Assembly (NCBI RefSeq): GCF_963678635.1
Contig: NC_087063.1
Location: 20,156,701-20,220,700, forward strand
DNA length: 64,000 nucleotides
Direction of reading: 5' to 3'
Source of the DNA: Symsagittifera roscoffensis
Taxonomy: Eukaryota; Xenacoelomorpha; Acoela; Convolutidae
A program made the translations under genes and the position numbers. The notes under the pieces are model-generated. The model did no database searches. It saw only the letters and a program-made list of their open reading frames with translations, and was not told where the DNA came from. Positions 1 through 14,300 of this stretch are shown piece by piece (position 1 is the first letter of the stretch; every line of letters starts with the position of its first letter).

Positions 1-302
1 GGGAAAAGTATTAAGGATAAGGAATTGCAATGCTCGTATATACGTAACTACTTAAGCACGAGCTTTCAGAAAAATTAAAATAACCACTCGGAAACAAAAC
101 GGACAGAGCATTAGTTGAATCAAGGAAGCCAAAAACACTCAGCAAAAAACTTTTTATCCAAGATAGATAATTTGAAAGGAAATTAATTGATATTTTTGAA
201 AATTCATTGCGCAAGCTAAACCGACAAGAGTCAACACGATGACCAAAAAGCCAAAACACAGCCAACAGACGGTTGCAAAACAGTCAATGACCGAAAGTAA
301 AC
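1..302. repeat. Dispersed repeat, copy 1
   Basis: This stretch closely resembles 6210-6536 in the same orientation. Shared blocks include the run with ctcgtatatacgtaact near the start and the block with cagccaacagacggttgcaa near the end. The motif around gagtcaacacgatgacc is repeated in tandem at about 216 and 346. No coding potential was recognised. It lies in the NTE gene intron that runs off the left edge. Confidence 0.75.
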
Positions 303-2189
303 AAAAAAAACAATGACTTCGAGAATAGTGACGAAATGTAAACAAGAGTCAACACGATGACCAAAAAGCCAACAGACGGTTGGAAAAGAGTCAATGACCG
401 AAAGCAAACAAAAGAAAAACATTGACTTCGAGAAAAGTGACGAAATGTAATTTTCGAGAAGAATGACAAAATTTCTAAGACAAAAGCGGTAAAAACTTAA
501 GAATGAATATAATTCCTACGTCCATATGAGCTTTTCTACAAACATGGTAAAACAGATTACGCAGGGAAAATCTTAGCACCATATTATTTTAATGAACGAT
601 AAATTTCAAAACCAGTAGATTCGATTTTGAAAAAACAGTATAACTTTCCAAAAAACAGGAAAAATTGCAAAAGTTTGCGCAATCAAGATTTGTATAACAG
701 TTTTTTTTCTTTCGGATACACCCATAATTCCGATTTGCCAGAGTAATTGTTGAGAAAAGTAAAAAAAGTTTAAAAAATTAGCCAAAAGTCAAAAACGGGC
801 TTGTTTGAGGCCATACCTTTTTTTCTACCGAATTTACAGAATATCCGCTTTATAAAGGGAGATTCACACAATTTGTTCTTTCACTGAAATTTTCATCTCA
901 CATTTGTGCATTTAAGATTTGAGAACATAGCCAATCGAAGATTCGAAAAGAGTAATGAACGCAAGTGAACATATAAAAAACACTGACTTTATTGAACTTT
1001 CGAATCTCAAAGAAAAAATAGATACCCTTTATGCTCTGAGAATTTCTAGAACGATTTATGATTCGTGCTTTTGATAACATTAACCCAACTTGAGTAAACT
1101 GGATTAACAGGTAAACTTTTTATTCCGCAGGAAATCTAAGAAATAAATTCCACTTTTGAAGCTAGAAATCGTTCACTTTTTTTTCGCGCAATCTCCACGT
1201 TCGTATTTGGAGAGTGCTATTTACGTCACTTTCAGCAGATGATTTTCAATTGAACTCACAAACCACATATATACCTAATTGCATTCATAAATGCATCAAT
1301 ATCTATGAATGTACATCTGTAGTTATTAGAGACTTTTATGCACATTTTAAGACTTTTGACTGAAAAAAAAATAAGCAAGACCTATATACGAGTCTTCACT
1401 ACGTTCATTACTCTTTAAAATGAAAAAAACTCAAAACAAATAGGCCAAAACCCCCCATACTGAACTTCCGAAGGCCAAAGAACGTGAGGTAAAATGAAAA
1501 GATACTAGCCAGATATGAAGGTACATAAAAGACTATACGGTTTTTCCATTGGTTCCATTTTTTGAAAATCAGCACAGTTTTTTTTTGAGAAAATCGAAAA
1601 TTCTGCCTAAGGGTCGCAAAAAAACAAAAAACAACAAGTATCATACATTTTCATAATACATGATTTTTCAAACCGGACCTAACACTAGCCAAAAATAAAG
1701 CCGCAACATATGCCATTATATTGGTTATGCTTAAATATGATTAAATTGAAATATACCAAAAGTGAAAGTGCCATCAAATGAGCACTTTTCTTTGCGAATT
1801 ACGTTAGAAAAAAAGCTTCGTAATTAAACACTACGCTTGATTTCAGGAATCAAAATAGTAGATTTGTAGAGTTGCGGATAGATGCATTTTTAGTATTTCT
1901 GAGAGATAGAGCAGTTTTTTTGTTGAAAGTTGAGTGAATTAGAACATAGAAGCGTGTTTGCTTCTTCTGAGAAATAGAATTGCAGCTTTTATTTTATGAT
2001 TTTGAAAAGATTGTTGGATAAATCGATGAATTCAGCAGTATGATAGAAATTATGCTCTATCTGCTGCTCCAAAAAATTTGCTCTATAAGACGAAATCTGC
2101 CAATTCTGCTGCTAGCAGAATCCTTTGGGGGCCTTATTTGGGTCCCAAAACAGAAAATACCCGTAGTTTACCTTTATCACACTACTCAC
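303..2189. other. Intron of the NTE gene, open to the left edge
   Basis: I see no exon here. The stretch holds diverged dispersed repeats. One (about 970-1340) reappears around 6570 and 11030-11246; its core includes a run with tccacgttcg and a cataaatgcatcaata block. The next NTE exon, leading to the patatin domain, must lie left of position 1 because exon 12 ends in a good donor at 2189. Confidence 0.6.
1312..1319 (+). other. Unoccupied paralogous target of the hAT-like MITE
   Basis: The repeat copy at about 1180-1340 matches the sequence on both sides of the MITE at 11247-11816. Here the 8-bp target TACATCTG occurs once. At 11239 and 11817 it flanks the inserted element. This gives an internal empty-site control for that insertion. 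Confidence 0.75.
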
Positions 2190-2370
2190 TGGAGTTGAGG
2201 TCCTCGTGCTGGTTCATCATCTTCTGGGACAGGATCTGGATGAGTCTGGCCACTGTGCCCGGATACTTGGCCTTCATGAAGTCCAGCAGTCCCACTGGGA
2301 TCACAGCCAGCTCCGTGTCTCGCACGGCATGTACTGTCGTCTTGCGCTCCTTCTTCGTCAGCAATTCCAC
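2190..2370 (-). CDS. PNPLA6/7: NTE exon 12: end of third cNMP-binding-like domain
   Basis: The acceptor ttttgcag sits just before 2370 and the frame starts in phase 0 with VELLTKKERKTTVHAVRDTE. The exon encodes the closing part of the third cyclic-nucleotide-binding-like domain and the helix that follows (KYPGTVARLIQILSQKMM). It ends in phase 1 at CCA before a GTGAGT donor at 2189. An acceptor 15 nt upstream is possible but would break phase with exon 11. Confidence 0.9.
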
Positions 2371-5300
2371 CTGCAAAATTACCGACTGAAAATACAGAGA
2401 GCCGAACAAACCGCATTTGGAACACCAGTAAAAGTGAACAACGGGATATGCATTTCATAATGCATATTTCCGAAATAATAACTAGACCCATCATTCATAC
2501 TTGCTTTTTACAAGAACCGGTTCTTTACTGTGAGTGTCTCCCAAATTGTGAAAGTTTGATCCCAAGATTTTTGATTGTAATAATAATTGTGCTGAGTAGA
2601 TCCATATAATTAAACCGAAAGACTGTTGAGATTAAGTAAACAATCTCTCCCAAAATCAATTTAGGGCTGAGATCGTTCACCATGTTCCTTAACTGTACCT
2701 GCCACATAATTTTTTCACTGGAAAGCCTTGCGTATTAACACAGTACCTTGGTTGTACATTATAAAAATTTATTTATTAACGCAGTACATTGGTTGTACAG
2801 GAAAAAATTAATAGTTCAGATTAGTGATGAGACCCGAAGGGTCCCCATAAATTGCCTTAGACGACGCTGAGGTCATCTAGGCGGGTTATTGGGAGTAGTT
2901 TTCAATTAGCAATAACTGCGACTCAGTAAAACTTCATTGTCTACAGTACTGCCTCTGCGCAAAGATAAAACTACACGTCCAGAAATTCAGATTCCAAAGT
3001 CTCTTTGCTGACATTTTGAATCAAGCACACTTAGAAGTCGCCTGCTTTGCTTCTGGAATATCCTGCTCTTCTCATTCTAACGTATATTTGTCAACCAGGT
3101 TGAATTCACATGAAATTAGTTTCTCTTCACATACAAGACCAGCAATTTCCGCTGAAAAGACTGACTTAATTCAACTGAGGCCTTATTTTGCTACAATATT
3201 CAACGTAAATTTAGACACATGGCCTCATTGTGGTCTTTGTTTATTTTAGAGCACTTTGAATGACTCCAATAACGTCTGTGGTACTCGACAGAAAAGCAAC
3301 AACGTGTGTGATTTGGTCGAGTTTGTTTTAGTAACATGGGGACTCTCTGCCAACGATACAACAAGAATGATTGTTCAGACGAGCATTTATAAATAGAACT
3401 TACGTCAATGCAAATGGGACAATTTATACTAAATGTGCATAGTATTTTGAATTCCGCACGGTAGCGGCGCATTTTTTTTATCACATCTCTTCCATACAGA
3501 TGGAAAAGCAAAAATTACCGATAAATTTGGGGTTGTTACTTCTTATCTAAGGCCGGATAACTACGCTACCCTAAAACTCATGTAACAATACAACATTAAT
3601 GGGCTTATGACTTTATAAAGCGAGAATCAACAGTCGAAAAAGATGACACGTGTAAAAAACTGAACTTAGTGCCAACGAGAAACGAAAAAGATGTTCTTGC
3701 AAATAACACTTTTTATGCATAGCTTTCACCCCTTGCACTTTTAGCCGCTATCCTACTCACGGAGTCTCGTAATGAATGGGGTGAAATGTTGCATAAAATT
3801 CAAGATAGGGTCCAAATTCCAAATATATGAGGGGCGAACGTGCCAAAATCAAAGACTAGCGAGACAGGAGGTGGATGATTTTGCGTGGTCTATTTGAGGT
3901 CAAGGTATCACTATCGGGGGTAGCGGTTAGTTTACGGAGTAAGGTTAGGTTGTCTTTGCGTTGAATTTATTGACAGGAGAGTGAACAGAATTCAGTTAGT
4001 GTTCTGTCTGACTCACCATTCCAACCAGATCTCCCCTGCCGTACTCTCCCTCTAACTCCTTCCTAGTAGCACCCACATTCTGCCACACTGATCTAAATAA
4101 ACATCTATTTTTATGCAATGAACTAAAAAGGATGCAACAAAAGTGAAGCACATAAAGCAGATCATGTGAGCAATTAAACTAAAAGTAATGAAAAAAATAT
4201 GAAATCAACTCAGACTTTTTAGATCCAAAAAAAATTAATCCGAAATTTTATCATGAAACCTACTTTAGCCAGTTTGATTCAAAAATATACGGGTCTTATG
4301 CGTTAAACGGCCCAAAAATCAAAATTGAAACAAAATGAAAACTAAAACTGAAATTGATCCTGATTGGCTAATATTAGCCAATCAAATTCGAGCAACTAGG
4401 TCAGCCATTCGATTGATACTGAGATTAATCCTGATTGGCTTGTATAATATGTAATAACTGAAGTAATTGTATTTTGATTACGTATTTTCAATTTGAAATA
4501 AAATTTCTGGCTATTTTCCTAATTTTGGGCCGTTTAACGCATAAGACCCAAATATACACAGAGGCGAAGCTGAGCTTCGCACCACTTGCCATACAAAAAC
4601 AAAGCCGCTAAGTCAGAAAAAAATTGAAAAAAAAATATCGAAAATGTTGAAAAAAAAGTCTATTAAAAGTAAGACTAGTCTTCAAATAAAAAAAAACATG
4701 CCGAGACATTTGAATGTGAAACAAACATGGGAAGAAAATTTACCCAAAATAACAAAGCCGAAAAATACCTTGGCAGAAACCACTTGAGTCGAAAAAAAAA
4801 CCAACAAGACGAGTTATTAAGTCCCCTTCAACCTCAAAACACAGACACGCACACACATATTTTTCTCGATCACCGAAAGCCGCAATATGGCCATTAAACC
4901 GACATAATATAATATAATATATAATATAATATAATATATAAAATAATATATAATATAATATAATATAATATAATATAATATAATATAATATAATATAATA
5001 TAATATAATATAATATAGGCCAAAACCTATCAAGTCGAAATTAAAGGAAAAAAAGCCGAAAGATATTATTGTCATGAAAAACTTTAACTAGAATTTCTAT
5101 TAAGATTTTTAGTATTTTGTGCGATCCAGGGTTGAAAATTTTTGTATTCCTTCAAACGACTCGAAATTAGGTCACTAAGCCGATAAAAAGTAGGCCGAAA
5201 TCATTTGGGCAGAATAAAGGGAAAAAAAAACATAAAAGGTCAAGGTAAGAAAAATTACAAACATAGGAGGTACTTCAGATCACTAAAAGCAACTAGAAAA

Positions 5301-8300
5301 GAAAACAAAAACTAAAAAAAAAAATTCTACAATATGACAAGTGAGCCGACAAAACAAGCAAACAAATAATGAGCCGACAATTTTTCTGTTAAACGGAAAA
5401 TTTCCCGCCGACAGTTTTTCTGTTAAACCGAAAATTTCCTGTTTGAAAAAAAACACGTCCTGTCAAATTCGAACCCGGGACTTCTGCCGTCCCAGGCGAA
5501 TTTGTTACCTCCAGACCATGTGTGTCGGATAAACAAATAAATTAGAATTAATTAAAAAATGAACTTAAATTTAACAGTTCTAATTTTGACCATTCTGTGC
5601 CAAAAGTTATTTACGGGGAAAAAAGTCTAGTACCCAATTGCATTGAACAATGTCTAATTAGAGCAAAAACTATTCAAATGCAAGTTCAAATTGGAAAACT
5701 ATCGACGTATTTTTTGCGTCTCAAATGACTTGGAGGGTGGGGGAGAGGATGTCATTTTGATCCTTTGAACTACTCCCAGATTTGAAGGGCAATGATATAA
5801 TCTTCACAAACATAAAGAATAAAACTTCATTAAAAATAAACAGTATCAAACAACAGTTCTTTTTCAAGTTATCCGGACGAAAGCGTGAAATTTGAAATTC
5901 AAAATGATTTTTTTCTCAAATTGGGTTGACATTAGGTGAAAATTGAAAGATCAAAAATTTTTTCAAAATTTATGCTTTTTTCGTCCGGATGATTTACATC
6001 AGCAGTGTATTCCAACTCAAATTAAATGGCGAACCGGACATTCGATCGCAGATAGACTAACAATTTCATGTAGCAGTGACTTTATTATGATTGTATCAAT
6101 ATAGCGATGAAAAGGACAATAATTTAATAAAAAATTCCTTTAAAAATAGCACTTTAAAAATATCTTAAATATAACCACTTTGATAAGATTTTCCCTCAAA
6201 ACTTCTTAAGGGAAAAGTATTAAGGAAAAAGAACTGCAATGCTCGTATATACGTAACTGCTTAAGCACAAAAGCTTTCAGAAAAAATGAAAATGCCCACT
6301 CGGAAAGTAAATTGACAGTGCGTCTATTTGAATGCAGGACGACAAAAAAAAAACTCAGAAAAAATTTGCAGCAAAGAAGTTTTGAGCCAAGATACATAAT
6401 TTGAGAAGGAATAAATTGATCGTTAGGAAAAACAGCTCATAGCGGAAACTAAACCGACACAAAACAATACGAAGACCAATGAGCCAAAACACAGCCAACA
6501 GACGGTTGCAAAAGAGTCAATGACCGAAAGTAAACAGAAAATGATTACTTATTTTTTTTAAATCTCACCTTCGAAATCCAAAGAAAAAAAATAGATGGCA
6601 TTATAGTTCGTTGCACTTCTAAAACAGTTTATGACTGAGACTTTATTGATGAAAATAACCCAATCAAGAAAAACTGGATCAATAGGTAAGCTTTTGATTT
6701 CGCTGGAAAATCTGATAATTAATTTTTTTTAAACTAAATTAGAAGTCGATCATGTTTTCGTGACCTTTACACTTTCGCTGTTCGATAGTAGTTTGCCTTC
6801 TTGCTAACAAAAGAAATACACTGAAATTAAAAAGAAATCAACAGCCAAACCGCGAAAAAGTTGAACTAATTTTAGGACTGTTCCTGAAAAAAAATCATTA
6901 CGACCTTTATTAAAAGACCTAAATAAATGCCTAGAAAAAACAAGATCCTGAGCGTTGCAATTTCCAGCAAGCGCTTTACCACTAAAGTAAATGAGCAAAT
7001 GCACGCAAGTTTTCACGTATTATACAGCAAGCTCAATTTTTTTTACACTTTTTTTACGAAAACGTTTTTATTAATGGAAAAAAAAGTACAGTTGCCGATT
7101 ACTTGACACACGCTCTTGCTAAAGTAATAAGTGAAAATGGCTAAAAGTTTCATACGCTCGAAACTTCGCGGAATAAAGCTTCTTTTTAAGACACAAAGTC
7201 GTTAAATAAACGATCGGCTATTGAGAACACAAAATTTGGAAACTTGATCCGAATGATTTGTTAAATATGCTTAAAGCAAACAAACAGCTTTGAGATATGT
7301 TCAACAATTACCAAACATCATTTGGTCTCTTGTAACGAATATCCACCCCCTGATACAGAATTAAACGTTGTTGCAAAAAGGGTTCGTTAAAAGTACAAAT
7401 TTGTATATGCTAAAGCTTTTAACTGGATATTTGAGAGATTCCATTATTTCACCACCCATTGAAGACCGCCTTTTTTAAGAGGCACCCGGAAGTAATTGTT
7501 AAAAAGTCAGAATATAAGACTACCTTAATCGTCCATTGATGACTAGGTATGTGGCCTCTGATCTGTCTCCCTGTCTGTACACCGACTTGCCAGCCTCCAT
7601 CTGCATCCAGTCGAGGGAGAAGTCTGCTTGTCTCACGAAGGGCGACATAGTCTCCAGGATGTCACGCGACACCTTCGGAAGGATAGTGGGTACTTCACTC
7701 ACCAATCTAAGCAGGCACAACAAGTTCGCAATGCTCTTCAACCACTCAGATTGAAAAATATGAAAAAAAAAAAATATTCGAAATTGATGGTGCACGAAAT
7801 TAGAAAAAAAACTAATACTTTTCTTAAGACGAAAAAATTCAAATTAAAATGCACGAGCATAGTCAAAAGACAAAAGGACAAGACTCAATTAATGCAAATA
7901 AACAGAAAAAAAAAACTGACTTTGAAAAAAGTCAACATTCGAATCTCAAAAAAAATAGATAGCTTTTAAGCTCTTTCTGATAAAAATAACACGAATTGAG
8001 AAAACTGGATAGGTAACAGTTTTATTTTGCTGTGAAATTTGATGATTAAATTCCACATTCGATATCAAGTCGATCAGGTTTTTCGTGACTTTTCACTTCC
8101 GCTGTCCGATAATGGAGTTTGCCTTCCTTTTAACAAAAGAAATGAAATGAATTTAAAATGTATTCAGAATTCAAACAGCAAAAAAAGTAAATTTGAGCCT
8201 GAATAAGTTTTAAGACTCTCCCTGAAAAACAAACGAAAAAAAAATCGTCTCGACATATATCAAAGTCTTCACTATGTTCATCGACTCGAAATTTTTTTAG

Positions 8301-11300
8301 AAATTGACTGCGTAAAAAATTTGAAAATCTGATATTTTTCCAAAGACGAAAAAGTTCAACTCAAAAGGTACGAGCATAGCCAAAAGCAAAAAAATTTCAT
8401 CCAAAGTAAGAAAGCTGGAAACGTAGGTAAAATTTTTATTCCAGAGAGAAATCTGAACTTTACAATCCATTTTCGAATTTAGATGTCAGTCACATTTTTA
8501 CTGACCTTTACACTTTTTTGCTGTTCGATAGTGGAGTTTTCTTTCCTTTGAACAAGCAAATAAATTTAATTTAAAATGGCAGATTGCTCTTCTTAATTAA
8601 TTTTGTCGGTAACATTTTTGACACAGAGGCAGCTTCGCAAACACAAGTGAGAACACGACAAAAAAGCAGCTTTATAAAGTGCAATAAGAAAAAGTAGAAA
8701 TAAACTTCGAATTAGTAAAAACTCGGCTACTTCTCGGATTCGATCTGTCACCTAGAGATTATGAGTCTCCTGCACTAACCACTCACCACGGACTCTCAAT
8801 AAAACAAAAACACAAGCCACAAATAAAGCAGAGAATAGACAAATAAAGCAGAGAACAGAGGCTATGAAATTTTAAATGCTACAAATCGTGATTAAGCAAA
8901 AAAGCCACCAAATAAGAGAACACTTTTATTAACCAGTTAGCTTTAAAAAAAGGTTCGTATTAATAACTACGCTCGCCAGCTTGCTAGTGTAAACAAATGC
9001 TCTATTCAAATTCCAGTTTTCGGACAACCTTGAGACATCAATTTTCAGAAATTTTACAAAAATGTTACGACAATAATCTAAAAAATCAAAAACTACCGAA
9101 TTCTTAAAAATTCGGAAAAAAGCCAAATTCTCTTAGGAAGCCAAGAGAATTGTTTTATATAAGTTTGCAAAAATCAAAAAATTATAGCTAAGATGACCAT
9201 CAAGCCCATAAGGGTTAGCTCGAAGTTCAATCCGAATAATTTAGTTTGAAAAGAAGAAAATAAGTGACAAATTTTTCTCGGGACTATTTTTGGATATTCT
9301 GGAACTCAAATCACGGCCAATGGGCCCACAATATGATACGACTAGATAATTCGTAAGTTTTTCTTGAAACACTGAAAAAAAATTAAACCTATGCCATAGT
9401 TCCTTCTCATACCTCAAGAGATGGGGTGTTGGGCAACAATATAAAAGGGCGTGCAATTCTAAAATTTATGGTCAGAAAAACTGGACAACCAAAATTAGTC
9501 GTGCAACGAATTGTTCATTAAGACTCAACAAAACAGCACTTTTCACAAAGAAGACAGGTCTAATGGCAAGCTGAACTTAAGATTACTTCATGTATACTTA
9601 CTCGTAAAAATACTCTTTACTCAGAACGACCACTCGACTGATTGTTTTCGCCTTCAACGAGAACATGTTCGGCTCTCCTGTGATAACTGGGATCAATCCC
9701 GCAGTCTCTCCCCTCTCCAAAGTGTAAACTGTAACATCCATATTCTTATGGTCTTTCATTGATAATAATATCTGCCCGGTGAGAACCAGAACTACACTTG
9801 AATCAACCGCTCCTGCTTCTAAGAGCACGGCTCCTGGTGTACAGTTGTGCAGTTGCAATTTATCATTTAAAAGGTAACTTTTATTGGTGGGAAGACCCAA
9901 CGCTTTTGCGAATAATTGAGCTGCTTCTATATATACATTTTCAGTCACATCTTTCTTCTTTAGACTCTTGTTTAATTGCAGAAGAGTGGTTGAGTTGTGA
10001 CTATAAGTCAAAGAGTGAGATCTAGTTTGTCGAGGCGAGACCCCTGGTTTGTAAAAATTGAGTTCATCCGCAAACAGTTCATCGTTTCCCGATGCATGGT
10101 GCGTGTGAGTATTGTTGGACATCTTAGAAGCGCTTTCAAGGCGCTCAAGTCGTGCTCGGTCCATCACATTTTTGAACTCGTCGTTATCCAACAGAGTTCC
10201 TCTGTTGTTAGCTAAAATAAGAAGCGTGAGACATTGTTTCTGGACAAAAAATACGATTTATGATATCAGTCAAAAACTAAACAGCTGCTATGAATGGCGC
10301 AAACTCAATCATTTTCTTGAAAAAAAACTATTTCAAGTCTGATTCGTATAAAAGCTTAGCACTTAGTATGTCGAATCAATTTTAATATACTGTACCACTA
10401 GCCTGATATATCTGCGATTAAATCCGATAACACAAACACATGAATTACGAACCAAGCACGAGTTCAAAAGCATAATTTTTTTTTAATTCTACTGTTTACT
10501 GTAAATTTTACGATGATATTTCTTATAACTTCAGTCGTTCAAACAAAAAGTGATCAGAACCAATGATCTTTTATAATCAAATCGGTCGTCATGACTAACA
10601 TTTCGCGCAATTCAATACGTACATTTATTTTTGCGAAAGATCTTGCGCCCTAGAAAACATTTGGTTGCCAGCATTAAAATCTAATCAGAACATTAAAGCA
10701 TACCCCAGCCATTTATGATTTCAAGCTTTTTAAAGTGAATAAAACATCTATTCATTCATCTTCATGACCCCTGATGACCGATAAAGTTCCCATAATGAAA
10801 ACATCGAAAGTGAAAAGAGTTTCAAGATGCAATTCAATCAAACATGCATCTAGTTTTTAAATATTACCTTTGAAAATTGCTACAATAAAATTCACCATGT
10901 TATTCAATATACACTGTTCTTGAGAAAATAATTTAAAGTTTCTCAAGAAAAACAGAAGCTGAGGCAGTGAAGAAGGCACACCATTTTGCCACAGAGGTGA
11001 AGCACTGACTTCGTTGAAAAAATCTCAACTTTCGAATTTCAAAGAAACAAATAGATGCCCTTTAAGCTCTTTGAATTTGAAAACATTTTATGATTGAAAA
11101 CTAGAAATTGTTCACGTTTTTTGCGCAATTTCCACGTTCGTAGTTGGAGAGTGCTATTGACGTAGCTTTCAGCAGACGAATTTCAATTGAAAGCAAAAAT
11201 TTCATATATACCTAAGTGCATTCATAAATGCATCAATATACATCTGGGATCAATTGAGCAATCTCCCCCCCGTAATGACCAATTGAGCTATCTCCCCCCA

Positions 11301-14300
11301 GCAAAAATGAAAAAACTCTACAAAAAGACGTCAGCAAACGCAAGAAGATGGATGGTGTGTTTAAAGCACGCAATCAATTGACCGTTTATCTTAAATGAGT
11401 ATCGAGAAAAATTTTGAAAAAAAAATCGAAATTTATGAAAAAAAATTTTTTTTTTTTGCAAAGTTTTGTTTAGGCGACCATAGCCTCATCGAAGAAAGCG
11501 ATTTACCAGGGTTTTTGCTCTAGCCTTGTATCTGAATAGCAAAAACGGTTCTCCGCAGCACCTTAATATTGTACGCAAAAACTTTTTGTCATTTTAAGAA
11601 AGAAAAAAGTCGCTTTTTATGCCTGTTTTATTGATTCTTTATTCAAACTTTAGAGCTTTTTTTATCGTAAATTTTGGCTTTCCACAGTCGTTGGAAAATA
11701 TGTTTTATAATTTTAGGTCATTCAAACTATTTTCAAGTGGTTATAAACATGTCTCAAGTACCTATTGAGCTATCTCCCCCCACGCGAGAATGGGGGGGAG
11801 ATTGCTCAATTGATCCTACATCTGTAGTTATTTGAGCATTAAAAAAAAACAAAAAAACATGCAAGACCTATATAACTAAACGCTCATTAATCTTAAAAAC
11901 AATTCATTACAAGATAGTGAATAGAAAAAAAGCAGAAGTCGAATAATTTCACACAACACTATAAAAAATACCCCTACAAATAGTTCACATAATGTATAGG
12001 ATGATTTTCATAAACAGTCTTGAAAAAACTTGGGAAGCATTCGGCAACTAAAGCAACAAAATTTGAGTCGAAAACAAAACTACTGTTACTTAAAAAAAGT
12101 TTGAGCTACTAAGTTTCAAAAAAATCATGACCCGTCCCTACTGAAACACGCAAAAGCATAATATTACAGTTTGCCTCAAAACTACGCATGAATAAGCCAA
12201 TATAACCTAAAATGAATCCGTTTAGCCAAAAAAATATTCAAAATCAGCCCGGGTAAATTTACAAATAACACAACTTTTAATTATAGTAAAAACTCTCTAA
12301 AAAAACCAATGCTCTGGCAAGGAAGCCAATAAAAATATTACCAGATAATAAAAATGACATTTTACAAGAACCGAAAATCAACCGACTGAACTTAAACCCG
12401 AATTCAAAAGTAAATCAACATTCTTGAGACAAGCAAGAGTATTGCAATTGGGTAGAAAACTTCTTTTCCAGTAAACAACTTCAGGCACAGAATCGTCAAA
12501 AGTGTAGGAATGTTAAATTTCAGACATGCTCAATTTCAGCCGTAGACAATTTCTTGAAAGCTCAAAAAAACTACTTACATTTAAGTAGTAAATAGATGCA
12601 GTCCGTTTCCGCTGCTAGTTTTGTTTCGAATAATTTTCTTGAAAAAAATGGTTTTTTTTCGGATTCGTGGTTTTCGGACTAGTTTCCGTCGGTTCAACTC
12701 CCGTTTTTTTTTAAAATAAAATTTGTTTTAATTGGAACTGCTTTTTCGGCTTTTTGTTAAGCATGAATTCTGTTTTGATTTTGAGTTTTTTCTGTAGTTG
12801 AAAATTTTTAACTTCTGGTTGAAAATTTGTGACGTCAATTTGTCAAGTCTGATTTTTAATAAAGTTAGTCTTTATAGTGTTTTGATTTAACGGTTTCAGC
12901 TTATATTTATGTGGCATAAAGATTTTATATTGCGTTGTTTCGAGGTCAAAAACTCCTCTTCGACAAAAACAGGTATTATTACACTTGCGAAAACAAGTCT
13001 GAAATCGGGAGCAAGACTTTTTTTTCCGGTGAACAACTTTTCTTACACGTTTTGAAATTTCTTCAACTTGCTTTTTAAACAAATCTTCAGAGCTTCCAGG
13101 TTTCTTCCACTTGGCCTAGACTTAACGCCGTCGCCTTTCTACCCTAAGCTCTGGGGTTTGACTTTCAGCCGGACCTTGAGTTTTTTTTTTCAATATATAT
13201 GTAAAAAATCAGCAAAAATTGAATAGTTGGATTTCCATGATTCTGTTAAAATTTTTTCGACTTAGTTGCCACACCACAACTCTTGTTTGTCTTGTAAGCA
13301 ACTTTCAATGCAAGCGCAACAGTTAATCTTTGTAGGTTCAGGGAGGTGATTTTTTAAAAATCAATTTGTTTTTCGGTTCAACAGGTGCCTACTCAAAGAG
13401 TGTCGGCTTAGTTGCCAAATCACTGCTTTTTGTTTTTTTGTGCCGTAAGCAACATCCTTTTTAGTTGAAAATTCAAGCGTTGTTCATTATAATTTCAGGT
13501 GGGACTTGAAACAAAGGATTTTTTATGAAATCATGTTTTTTTTGCTCACTTTGTGTCTCCTCAAAGATTGCTGGCTTCATTTCCTCTTCGTAAGTTTTGT
13601 CCCGTTACTAATTTAATGTTCAAATTTCTGGCATGATAGCCTTGAATGAACTTCTATAGAGACATACGAATATTTAATTTGTGGTAGAACTAGTTTTTTT
13701 CAACGTTTTCCATTTCTTCGAGTTATGTTTTTGGATGTTTGTGGTTACCCGCTAGTGGTGCGAAGCTCTGCTTCGCCTATATGAAAACATATTTGAAAAA
13801 AAATTACTGCCTAAAATGAACTCCATCTGTTTTACTACCTAAATGATAGTAGTTTTAGTTGAATTTTAATAACAGAGGCGAAGCTGAGCTTCGCACTACT
13901 TGCGATACAAATAGATCTATCAAAATGAATGAAGATAGCTGTGAAAAATACAGAATGCAATATTTAAGTCGCGGGACAAAATTTACCAAGAGGTAACAAA
14001 TTAGAAATGAAACGGGGAGAAACTCTTAATTCCAAAACAAAACGTAAAAATTCAAAACTAATTTTAAAAATTCAAGTCCGCCTTCCCCTCAGAACGCGCG
14101 CACACAATTTTTTTTACTAACAGAGGCGCAAAACCTAGCAAGAACACGACAAAAAAGCAGCATTACAAAATGAAGCAAGAAAAGATAGAAAAAAGCAACG
14201 TATTAGTTAACTTTGCTACGTATGGGCTTCAAACTTCCGACCTCGAGAATGAGATCCTCACGCCCTGCTCTCCCGGTCACGAACGCTAAACAACCGGCAC

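Larger units (their letters stand above)
4093..7523. other. NTE intron 10
   Basis: A 3.4-kb intron with no recognised exon. It contains the MITE at 4291-4549, the pentamer microsatellite at 4904-5018, a tRNA-like segment near 5462-5530 and repeat copy 2 at 6210-6536. Further dispersed repeat (about 6560-6800) carries the gctgttcgatagt motif seen elsewhere in the window. Confidence 0.6.

Noticed and set aside
2206-2494. Alternative frames across NTE exon 12
   Set aside because: Shadows of the real exon, which alone carries the KTTVHAVRD family motif and fits the splice phases.
4740-5075. Long minus-strand frame rich in Ile, Leu and Tyr
   Set aside because: It is the translation of the ATAAT microsatellite at 4904-5018.
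5462-5530. Functional tRNA gene
   Set aside because: A- and B-box-like motifs are present, but I could not form an acceptor stem. The same applies to the tRNA-like segments at 8736, 23030, 45560, 51568, 62452, 62935 and 63925, which belong to repeats.
7628-7969. Plus-strand frame of 113 codons
   Set aside because: It is antisense to NTE exon 10 and then runs into A-rich repeat; no protein features.
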